A stretch of 64,000 nt of DNA from an uncultured Pseudodesulfovibrio sp. (GTDB lineage: Bacteria; Desulfobacterota; Desulfovibrionia; Desulfovibrionales; Desulfovibrionaceae), in assembly GCF_963664965.1 (NCBI RefSeq), contig NZ_OY761823.1, positions 444,001 through 508,000 on the forward strand, written 5' to 3'. Shown here in pieces: positions 44,330 through 51,640 of the stretch. The translations under genes and the position numbers were made by a program. The notes under the pieces were generated by a model that searched no databases, had not been told where the DNA came from, and saw nothing but the letters and a program-made list of their open reading frames with translations. Every line of letters begins with the position of its first letter. The stretch's first letter is position 1.

Positions 44330-45625
44330 TCAGCCCTGCCGCCTGCGGCGCGTTCGGATGGCTTCGTACAGCGGGACGAGAACGGAATCAAACGTGTCGG
44401 GCGCAAGGTCCACGAAGCGGTCCGGCTCAGTGGAACAGAGAATCAACACCACCTGCAACTCGCCGTTTTCATAGAACGGCTTGGCAAAATAGGACCGCAG
44501 ACCGCGCGGAATGAACAAGGCCCAGTCAATGGGCTTGATGCTGTCCATTGTGTCGTCCACGACCAGATGGTCGAGATTGAAACGGGCGATATCCTCGGCA
44601 ATGGTGCCCCGGTAGGAGAACTCCTCTCCCGGAGGCATGTCCGCCAGCGGAGCGCCCGCACCGGTGACGAACACCTTGTTGCTGTGCGTCAGGATATCCG
44701 AAAGCATGACCGCATTGCACCGTCTGGCAATGTCGGGCTGCTCCAGCACCCTGGCGAGCATGGCCGCAATGTCGGGAGCGCCGCTGAATATCTCCCGGAG
44801 CCTGCCGGACACATCGCGGTCAGCCTGCTGATGCACTTCGGAAACAGCCGATCTGTCCACCTCGGAATGCGGGTTCACGGAAACCCGGATCAGGGCATTC
44901 TGCCGCCAGCGCACCCATTGCAGGGTGGCATCGGCCTCGAACGGCTCTCCCTGAGTGGTGCAGAACTCCAGATTGCCGGTCCACTTACGCTCCAACGGCA
45001 GGTCTTCGAGAATGGCGCTCAGGGGATCTTCTCCTGCTGCCGGACAAAGCTCGACGAATTCAGGACGGTTCACGCTCAAGGGACGGGGCAGGCCGAAAAG
45101 ATCGCGCGCAGCAGCATTGGCCTGTTTCAGGTGATGGGTTTCGTGGTCCATGAGCATGACCGGGGTGGGGACGTTGCCGATACGCATGCGGGCCGCGGCA
45201 TCGGTCTCCTGAATTTCGCGGATGACTTCCACGGTGTCCCCGATATCGAGGAGATACCCGTAATAATACTGCGGGTCGGATGAATTGACCGCGCCGGTCA
45301 GCTTGAGCCACATGATACTGTCCGCCGGGGTATGCACCCGGAACACGGTCGCCATGGTCCGCCCTTCCCGGACGGCATCCAGAAACGCGTCCAGCAGGTG
45401 GGCGTCCTCGGGCAGGAGCATCTGCTTGCGGAACGCCTTGTTCTTCAGGAACAGCCGCGCGCTGTCCCCCAGCGGATGCAGGGAATGATCGTTGAGAAAT
45501 TCGATCCGAGAACGGGCGATCTCAATACGCCAGAGCAATGCGGGAAAATCATCCACAAAACTCCTGAGATCCTCCATGGGAATGGTGCGCCTTTTCTGTG
45601 CGCCGGTATCGTCTTCACCTGTCAT
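44330..45625 (-). CDS. PAS-type sensor protein without a recognisable output domain (copy 2)
   Basis: A 431-residue paralogue of the PAS protein at 35711. Shared features are the N-terminal PAS (FPALLWRIEIARSRIEFLNDHSL), a second PAS (VMLMDHETHHLKQANAAARDLFGLPR) and the C-terminal block IAEDIARFNLDHLVVDDTMDSIKPIDWALFIPRG. Again there is no enzymatic or DNA-binding output. It is on the opposite strand, divergent from the SLC13 transporter gene. The two PAS proteins flank cassette 1 and probably report on the same kind of signal. Confidence 0.7.
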   Translation of the reverse strand: MTGEDDTGAQKRRTIPMEDLRSFVDDFPALLWRIEIARSRIEFLNDHSLHPLGDSARLFLKNKAFRKQMLLPEDAHLLDAFLDAVREGRTMATVFRVHTPADSIMWLKLTGAVNSSDPQYYYGYLLDIGDTVEVIREIQETDAAARMRIGNVPTPVMLMDHETHHLKQANAAARDLFGLPRPLSVNRPEFVELCPAAGEDPLSAILEDLPLERKWTGNLEFCTTQGEPFEADATLQWVRWRQNALIRVSVNPHSEVDRSAVSEVHQQADRDVSGRLREIFSGAPDIAAMLARVLEQPDIARRCNAVMLSDILTHSNKVFVTGAGAPLADMPPGEEFSYRGTIAEDIARFNLDHLVVDDTMDSIKPIDWALFIPRGLRSYFAKPFYENGELQVVLILCSTEPDRFVDLAPDTFDSVLVPLYEAIRTRRRRQG

Positions 45626-46023
45626 AAGTGACTCCTCTTGACGATGTGAGAACTACTGCAATTGCCAAGGACGGTCAATGTGTATCTCCGCAGAAACAGG
45701 AGTCCGGAAGTCTGGAATCCCTGCTCCTTACGGTGACAAAATCCATAAAAGTACATTCCTTATGGATGGTCGTGGCAGTTTATGTTAGACCACCTGATCG
45801 ACGGACCAGTCAATGCGTCCGTCACCCGTTTTCCCGTTTGCAGCGGGAAGCGTATCGCACCTCTTTTTTTCATGTGCGGAACACGTTGGAAAACGTGTTT
45901 GCGTTGCGGCAAAAAGCACATGGAAAATTCTGCGGACAGTATGTTGCGGTCCTGTCCGGAGACTCTTTTCGAGGGGGCGCGTGCAACGGGACGTCTGACA
46001 CATCATATTGAAGAGAGTGAAAA
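45626..46023. other. Divergent intergenic region between PAS gene 2 and the SLC13 gene
   Basis: About 400 bases with no supported gene; overlapping short frames exist on both strands but lack ribosome sites. An AACACGTT-GGAA-AACGTGTT palindrome lies at 45880-45899, a candidate operator or RNA hairpin. GAAGAGAG precedes the SLC13 start. Confidence 0.4.
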
Positions 46024-47562
46024 ATGAGCACACACGCTGAGGACAGCGGAAAAGGCAGGAGGATTGGCTTTTTCCTTGGACCGGTTGTATTTGCACTGAT
46101 GCTTCTGCTGCCTGCACCGGAGGGCATGAAAGTGGAAGCATGGCGCGTGGCGGCAGTCACGGTATTCATGGCAATCTGGTGGATCACCGAAGCCATTCCC
46201 ATTCCGGCGACATCCCTGTTGCCCATCGCGCTTTTCCCGCTGCTGGGAATCATGAAATCCAAAGCGGCGACAGCCCCTTATGCAAACCATCTCATCTACC
46301 TGTTCATGGGTGGATTCTTTCTCGCAGTAACCATGGAACGATGGAACCTGCACAAACGTGTGGCAGTCCACACCATCCGGCTGGTCGGCACCAGCCCGGG
46401 CAGGATGATCCTCGGATTCATGATCGCCACGGCGCTTTTGTCCATGTGGGTCTCCAACACCGCCACCACCATGATGATGGTGCCCATCGGGCTCGCGGTC
46501 ATCCAGCAGGCCACAGGATTCGATTCCGAAGCCCTGCGCGCCTGCGGCACGACCGGGCCGGAGTCGAACTTCGGCAAATGCCTGATGCTCGGCATCGCCT
46601 ATGCCGCGTCCATCGGCGGTGTGGCGACCATCATCGGCACCCCGCCCAACACCGTCATGGTCGGCATGGTGGACAAGATGTTCGGCGTGGAAATCGGGTT
46701 CGGCCAGTGGATGCTGTTCGGCGTTCCGCTCGCCGTCATCATGCTCGGCATCTCATGGGTATTGCTGACCCGCTTCCTGTTTCCCATGGGAGACATGCAG
46801 CTGCCCGGTGGCCGGAAAATCATCGATGAAGAACTCCGCAAACTCGGCCCCATGGCCATTGAAGAAAAGAAAATCGTGGTCGTGGGCTGTTTCGTGGCCT
46901 CCTTCTGGCTGGCCCGCGGCTTCATGAAGAAGATGCCCTTTGTCCTCGATCTGATGCCGAACTTCGGCTACATCCACGACGCGACCATCGGCATTCTCGG
47001 TTCCCTGATCCTGTTTGCCATTCCCACCAACTTCCAGAAAGGCGAATTCCTGCTCGACTGGAAAACCGCGGTCAAGATTCCGTGGGACGTCATCCTGCTG
47101 TTCGGCGGCGGTCTCGCCATTGCCAACGGTTTCGCGAGAACCGGGCTGGCGAGCTACATCGCCTCGCAACTCAGCGGGCTTGAAGGTGCCAGCATTCTCA
47201 TCTTCGTGGGAGCCGTGGTCCTGATCACCATCTTCCTGACGGAGATCACGTCCAACACGGCAACGGCGACCCTGCTCGTGCCGATCATGGGCAGCGCGGC
47301 CATCGCCATGGGCGTCCACCCATACGCGACCATTGTCGCGGCCTGCGTGGCGGCATCCTTTGCCTTCATGCTCCCCGTGGCCACACCGCCCAACGCGGTC
47401 GTCTTCGGCAGCGGATGCATGTCCATCAAGCAGATGGCAAGGGCCGGCCTCTGGCTGAACATCGTGGGAACGATGCTCATTACCGGATTCGTGGTATACC
47501 TGCTTCCGGCCCTGTGGGGCATCGACCTGCACAGCGTGCCGCAGTGGGCCGTCATGCCCTAG
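46024..47562 (+). CDS. DASS/SLC13-family sodium:carboxylate symporter
   Basis: A 512-residue membrane protein with about 12 hydrophobic segments and the two SNT motifs that bind Na+ and carboxylate: SNTATTMMMVPIG and SNTATATLLVPIMG. WITEAIPIPATSLLPIALFPLLGIM and IGGVATIIGTPPNTV are typical of the family. It would import di- or tricarboxylates, or related anions, with sodium. It lies directly upstream of the second GntR regulator and cassette; a carboxylate could be the inducer. An intrinsic terminator follows. Confidence 0.9.
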   Translation: MSTHAEDSGKGRRIGFFLGPVVFALMLLLPAPEGMKVEAWRVAAVTVFMAIWWITEAIPIPATSLLPIALFPLLGIMKSKAATAPYANHLIYLFMGGFFLAVTMERWNLHKRVAVHTIRLVGTSPGRMILGFMIATALLSMWVSNTATTMMMVPIGLAVIQQATGFDSEALRACGTTGPESNFGKCLMLGIAYAASIGGVATIIGTPPNTVMVGMVDKMFGVEIGFGQWMLFGVPLAVIMLGISWVLLTRFLFPMGDMQLPGGRKIIDEELRKLGPMAIEEKKIVVVGCFVASFWLARGFMKKMPFVLDLMPNFGYIHDATIGILGSLILFAIPTNFQKGEFLLDWKTAVKIPWDVILLFGGGLAIANGFARTGLASYIASQLSGLEGASILIFVGAVVLITIFLTEITSNTATATLLVPIMGSAAIAMGVHPYATIVAACVAASFAFMLPVATPPNAVVFGSGCMSIKQMARAGLWLNIVGTMLITGFVVYLLPALWGIDLHSVPQWAVMP

Positions 47563-47587
47563 TCGGCAAAGAAACTCGAAAATCGAA

Positions 47588-47616
47588 GGGAGCACGGACA
47601 GTTACCGTGCTCCCTT
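47588..47616 (+). terminator. Terminator of the SLC13 gene
   Basis: A perfect 10-bp stem (GGGAGCACGG / CCGTGCTCCC), 7-base loop, followed by six T residues. Confidence 0.9.
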
Positions 47617-47704
47617 TTTTATTTCAACGCGCAATCCGCCCCGCCCCGTCGCCTTCTCCTCCTAAACGCCTTTTATCGATACTTCCACCACGCCCTGTAT
47701 AAAA

Positions 47705-47717
47705 CCGGTTCTACCAG
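47705..47717. promoter_or_regulatory. Candidate operator of the second GntR regulator, distal
   Basis: CCGGTTCTACCAG fits the pattern with GGTnnnACC at the core and one arm mismatch. Confidence 0.45.
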
Positions 47718-47737
47718 TTTATACTGCGATATTTCTC

Positions 47738-47754
47738 AATTGGTGCTACCAATT
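47738..47754. promoter_or_regulatory. Operator of the second GntR regulator
   Basis: AATTGGTGCTACCAATT is a perfect 7-3-7 palindrome matching the FadR-family site AATTGGTnnnACCAATT. It lies about 140 bases upstream of the GntR gene and differs in outer bases from the sites of the first regulator. Confidence 0.75.
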
Positions 47755-47839
47755 CTAATATTGGCTCAAGAATGGACAATAATCGGTTCATTTTTACAAT
47801 TTTTTCATTTTTTTTTGCTTCCCCGATTCAGCAAACGCT

Positions 47840-47856
47840 AATTGGTAACTCCAATG
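47840..47856. promoter_or_regulatory. Candidate operator of the second GntR regulator, proximal
   Basis: AATTGGTAACTCCAATG is an imperfect copy of the central palindrome, 36 bases before the start codon, where binding should repress. Confidence 0.5.
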
Positions 47857-47891
47857 GAACCTGCAAACGGTTCAAGTGAGGCGGATTGATC

Positions 47892-48647
47892 ATGACGAAA
47901 AAGGCCAAAGCGCTCGAAAAACTCGGACAGGTCATTCAGGACATGGGACTCAAGGCCGGAGACCGGTTGCCGCCGGAACGCCGACTTGTGGACATGCTCG
48001 ACATAAGCCGCAACACCCTTCGCAGCATCCTCCACTCCCTTGAAGCACGGGGGCTGGTCTCCATCCGTCCGGGCAGCGGCTGCTATCTGCGCGTAGGCAT
48101 CTCCGCGGCGCACGACAACCCGCTCGACCTCAACCTGAGCCCGGAAAAGGCCATGGCCGACCAGCTCGAAGCCGCTTACATGCTGCTGCCCATGGTCGCC
48201 GAACACGCGGCGGAGCGCATCGGGGAACGCCACCTCGAAGACCTCAAGAAATGCAGCGTGAACATATCCCGTTCCATTTTCCAGAAATCAGCGGACCGCG
48301 TCTGGAGCGAAAGCCTGACATTCTTCCGGCTCGTGGCCGTGGGCACGGGCAACGACTTTCTGGTGCGTACCGTGGAGCAGGTCTGCTCCGCGGACATGGC
48401 GGCATACGACTTCTTTTTCACCCTGCGGCGGGAAGAGCGCGAAGCCATCTTTGCCGACCACATCAAGCTGCTGCACGCACTACGGGCGCGGGACGGGGAA
48501 TGGGCACGGGCCATCACGTCCAACTATTTCCTTCGCATGTGCAACATTCTGGAAGAACGCGAACAGGTTCCCATGACCGATCTGGTCTACCGGTCCCTGC
48601 GGGAAAAGGCGGAGCAGGAACAAAAGGACGGGCCATGGCGAACATGA
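47892..48647 (+). CDS. FadR-type GntR transcriptional regulator (cassette copy 2)
   Basis: A 251-residue paralogue of the regulator at 37282: winged helix with AGDRLPPERRLVDMLDISRNTLRSILHSLEARGLVSIRPGSGCYLRVG and a helical effector domain with IFADHIKLLHALRARDGEWARAI. Three TGGTnnnACCA-like sites lie upstream, indicating autoregulation. Because its sites differ from those of copy 1 in the outer bases, the two cassettes are probably controlled separately. The start at 47892 is preceded by GAGG; a TTG six bases upstream is less likely. The stop overlaps the next gene. Confidence 0.88.
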   Translation: MTKKAKALEKLGQVIQDMGLKAGDRLPPERRLVDMLDISRNTLRSILHSLEARGLVSIRPGSGCYLRVGISAAHDNPLDLNLSPEKAMADQLEAAYMLLPMVAEHAAERIGERHLEDLKKCSVNISRSIFQKSADRVWSESLTFFRLVAVGTGNDFLVRTVEQVCSADMAAYDFFFTLRREEREAIFADHIKLLHALRARDGEWARAITSNYFLRMCNILEEREQVPMTDLVYRSLREKAEQEQKDGPWRT

Positions 48648-48913
48648 CGCGAAGACAACTTTTCAGGGGGAGTTTCAAGGCTGGGCGGCACGTTGCCGCC
48701 GTGGCCGCAGGCGAAAGGGAACCCAGACCGCCGGAGCGGGCACCGCTCGACCGGGCCGATCTGGAAGCCATCGCCGGGGACTTCCCCCCGGAATTGCTTT
48801 CTATGGAAGCAGAACGACTGGGGCTGGACCCGGATTCCCCGGACCGCGACGCCCTGCTGACAGCGGTGTACGAAGCCATGGCAGGAAGCGGTCCGGAGAA
48901 AACCGGGGAATAA
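48635..48913 (+). CDS. Small RR-motif protein (cassette copy 2)
   Basis: A 92-residue protein overlapping the end of the GntR gene. It begins MANMTRRQLFRGSFKAG, has a Pro/Arg-rich linker and an acidic C-terminal helical region with ERLGLDPDSPDRDALLTAVYEAM. The position, Arg-Arg start and LGLDP element match the 65-residue protein of cassette 1. AAGGA lies six bases before the first ATG; a second ATG at 48644 is possible. No family recognised and no hydrophobic segment present. Confidence 0.65.
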   Translation: MANMTRRQLFRGSFKAGRHVAAVAAGEREPRPPERAPLDRADLEAIAGDFPPELLSMEAERLGLDPDSPDRDALLTAVYEAMAGSGPEKTGE

Positions 48914-48975
48914 CCGAAAACCGGATAAACGGGGTGGGGCCCGTGATCCGGCAACCCCCTTGAGAGGAGGTTCTC

Positions 48976-50394
48976 ATGGAACGGTTTGGCGAAGGCTACT
49001 TGGAAGAGCGGAAACTCGTCAAGCGCTGGTCAGGGCCTATCCCTGCACTGGTAAGCTTGGTTGTGACGCTCGCCGTATTCTATCTGACCTGGTGGATTTT
49101 TCAGGACCCGCGCGGCATCATGCGTATGTACACCCCGTACGTGGGCTACATGTACTGCCGCTGGTGGCTCATCATGATGATCTGGATGGTCTACATCTTC
49201 AACTTCTGGCCCTTCAAGAGGAAGTGGCTGGAAACAACACATCCGCTGGTGAAAGGCGCAATTCTGACCACCGTTTCCGTGGTCATTCTGGTCGCGCTCA
49301 TCAAGGGATTCTTCGAATACCTGCTGGGCAACTTCGGACTGGCTTACTTCAACCCGGAACAGCTGGAAAAACTCCCCGGCGTGACGAGCTTCTTCGCCAT
49401 CGAGTACTCGGCGCTGGCCATCCTGATGTTCGCGGCCATTGCGAGCTGGCTCTCGCCCGCATGGGTCGTGGCCTTCGAGGAAGCGCCGTGGCAGAAGCTC
49501 ACGCAGCCTGCCAAGGGTTTCTCCATTCTCATCATGACCTTCTTCCTGTCCACGGTGGTCTACTTCGTGACCATGCACCCGCACATGGGCATTCTCTACC
49601 ACCCGTGGCAGTACTTCACCTCCATCGCCCCGCCGTACTGGGAACAGTTCGCGGACACCGTGTCCGGCAACTTCCACGTCTCGTGGATCATGTGCTGCAC
49701 GGTCGTGGTCTGGCTGGTGGAAACCATCTGGGAACGCTATCCCTTCAGCCTCATCAAGAACGACTGGGCGCGCCGGTTCGCATGCTTCTTCGGCATCATC
49801 GCCATCGCCCTTGCCATGCACTTCTTCCTCTACTTCGCTCAGGAACTCACCTGGGGCGAGGCCATCCGGGGAACCCGCCGCGCATTCGCGCCTGACTGGC
49901 GCTGGCTGCATGTCGGTGAAATGGCGATCTTCTTCCTTGTCCCGGCCCTGTTCGTGACCTTCTACTGCGACAACTGGCCCAAGAAGTACTCCCTGCCCGT
50001 GAACGTGCTCATCCGCACCGTGGTCACACTGATCGGCGCCATTGCGCTGTACATTGTGTACTACAAGACGTCGCACCTGTTCCTCGGCACGCAGAAAGGG
50101 TTCTCCCATCCGCAGCAGTTCCCCATGATCCCGATGATCTGGCTGGTCAATATCTGGCTGGTCCACCACTGGTTCATGGACAACTGGCCTGCATGGAAGA
50201 TGGTTCCCAAGACCGCCGAAGAGATCGAAGCCGATCACGCCGCCCACAAGGCCGCCATTGAAGATGTCCGCTGGACACCGCGTTTCGGTGCCGGTCTGGG
50301 CGCAGGCGTCGCCATGGGCGTGGCCTTCTACTTCATCACTGTCTGGGCGCTGCCCGCAGTGTATGCATCCATCAACATCATCCCCGGCAAGTAG
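48976..50394 (+). CDS. Polytopic membrane protein of unknown family (cassette copy 2)
   Basis: A 472-residue paralogue of the protein at 38255, with the same predicted membrane layout and long identical stretches such as LVKRWSGPIPAL, DPRGIMRMYTPYVGYM (one substitution), VSGNFHVSWIMCCTVVVWL and GTQKGFSHPQQFPMIPMIW. The paired histidines are present as TMHPHMGILYHPW, with an extra His. The C-terminus (EIEADHAAHKAAIEDVRW, then a last membrane segment) diverges most. GAGGAGG precedes the ATG. The hydrolase gene follows after 18 bases, so the two products likely act together. Confidence 0.75.
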   Translation: MERFGEGYLEERKLVKRWSGPIPALVSLVVTLAVFYLTWWIFQDPRGIMRMYTPYVGYMYCRWWLIMMIWMVYIFNFWPFKRKWLETTHPLVKGAILTTVSVVILVALIKGFFEYLLGNFGLAYFNPEQLEKLPGVTSFFAIEYSALAILMFAAIASWLSPAWVVAFEEAPWQKLTQPAKGFSILIMTFFLSTVVYFVTMHPHMGILYHPWQYFTSIAPPYWEQFADTVSGNFHVSWIMCCTVVVWLVETIWERYPFSLIKNDWARRFACFFGIIAIALAMHFFLYFAQELTWGEAIRGTRRAFAPDWRWLHVGEMAIFFLVPALFVTFYCDNWPKKYSLPVNVLIRTVVTLIGAIALYIVYYKTSHLFLGTQKGFSHPQQFPMIPMIWLVNIWLVHHWFMDNWPAWKMVPKTAEEIEADHAAHKAAIEDVRWTPRFGAGLGAGVAMGVAFYFITVWALPAVYASINIIPGK

Positions 50395-50412
50395 CCCGGA
50401 AAGGAGATTCGC

Positions 50413-51570
50413 ATGTCAGACAACATGAAGAGACGCGACTTTCTGAAGGGAGCCGCCACCGGCGTCGGCGTCGGCCTGCTGGGAGCCATGGGGCTGTATT
50501 CCTACTCCCCGGCGCGCAAGAGCAACTTCACACAGGCCGAAAGGAAGATGACCGACATCGGCGTGTGCAGAAGCGTCAAGGTCACCAACATCACGGAAAC
50601 CAGTTGGTTCGAAAACGGCGTGCTCATGGGCGACATCAAGGGCGCGGGCGGCCTGCTCGTGAACCAGTACGACTTCAACTGGCCCCCGTTCGGCAACGGC
50701 AAGGGCTTGGGCAAAGGCTCGTATCAGGAAGGCATCGCCCCGATCAAACACCTGCTGCCCGCCAAGCTGGACGAGGCATGGGAGATCATTGAAGGCAATT
50801 CCGTGCACCCTGAAAACGCAGGCGGTTACGCCGCGCTGGTGGAAGTCGAGGAAATGAGCGGCAACAAGCGCAAATTCCTCCTCGACGTGGGCTGGTCCTA
50901 CAAATGGTGCGACGAGTGCTTCAAGCGTGAGGGCATCGACAAGATGCTGGAGAACAAGGAAATCGAAGCCCTGTTCTTCTCCCACGAGCACTTCGACCAC
51001 TTCTGGGGACTTCCTGTCGCACTGAAATACGACCCGGAAATCACCATCTACATCCCCGAGGGCTTCTACCCGGAAGGATTGCAGTACATCAAGGACTGCG
51101 GCCACAAGGGCAAGCTCATCACGGTCAAACCCGGCCTGAACAAGGTCATCCCCGGCATGGCGAGCTACGTCTTCGCCATCCCCATCATCTGCCGCGTCTA
51201 CGGGGAGCAGTCCCTGTACTTCAACGTGGCGGACAAGGGCCTCGTCAGCGTCACGGGCTGCTGCCATCAGGGCATCATCCGCTTTGCCGAGACCGCGTAT
51301 AACGAGATCAAGTACGAAAACGACAAGTGCCACGGCATCTACGGAGGCCTGCACATCTCGCCGTTTGACGACTGGGACCCCAAGTACGACGACCTCGTCA
51401 TCTCGCTGGGCGACTACGGCTTCGAGCGCATCGGCTGCAACCACTGCACCGGCGTGCTCTGCGCCAAGAAGTTCATCGCCGCCGGATATCCGGTGATCGA
51501 GGGAACCGCGCGCTACCGTTCCAAGGACAAGGCATACCTTGGCAACGGTGACGTCATAACCTTTGGATAA
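50413..51570 (+). CDS. Tat-exported metallo-beta-lactamase-fold hydrolase (cassette copy 2)
   Basis: A 385-residue paralogue of the hydrolase at 39681. Tat signal KRRDFLKGAATGVGVGLLGAMG; metal motif HEHFDH (FSHEHFDHFWGLP), then TGCCHQG, YGGLHIS and CNHCTG. The region between signal and metal site (ITETSWFENGVLMGDIKGAGGLLVNQYDFNWPPFGNGKG) is highly conserved with copy 1 and may form the substrate pocket. GGAG precedes the ATG. An RNA hairpin separates it from the GTPase gene. Confidence 0.82.
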   Translation: MSDNMKRRDFLKGAATGVGVGLLGAMGLYSYSPARKSNFTQAERKMTDIGVCRSVKVTNITETSWFENGVLMGDIKGAGGLLVNQYDFNWPPFGNGKGLGKGSYQEGIAPIKHLLPAKLDEAWEIIEGNSVHPENAGGYAALVEVEEMSGNKRKFLLDVGWSYKWCDECFKREGIDKMLENKEIEALFFSHEHFDHFWGLPVALKYDPEITIYIPEGFYPEGLQYIKDCGHKGKLITVKPGLNKVIPGMASYVFAIPIICRVYGEQSLYFNVADKGLVSVTGCCHQGIIRFAETAYNEIKYENDKCHGIYGGLHISPFDDWDPKYDDLVISLGDYGFERIGCNHCTGVLCAKKFIAAGYPVIEGTARYRSKDKAYLGNGDVITFG

Positions 51571-51589
51571 CCAACCCATCCTCAGACCT

Positions 51590-51624
51590 GTCGGTCGCCC
51601 CTTCCCCCGAGAGGGGCGGCCGAC
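51590..51624 (+). other. Intercistronic RNA hairpin between hydrolase and GTPase genes (copy 2)
   Basis: GTCGGTCGCCCCT and AGGGGCGGCCGAC pair over 13 bp with one G-T wobble. The sequence is unrelated to the copy-1 hairpin, but place and size match, 16-17 bases before the GTPase start in both. Confidence 0.6.
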
Positions 51625-51640
51625 ACACCGGAGACGCACC

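Noticed and set aside
45628-46011. 127-codon frame between PAS gene 2 and the SLC13 gene
   Set aside because: Overlaps other frames of similar length, begins without a ribosome site and shows no recognisable domain.
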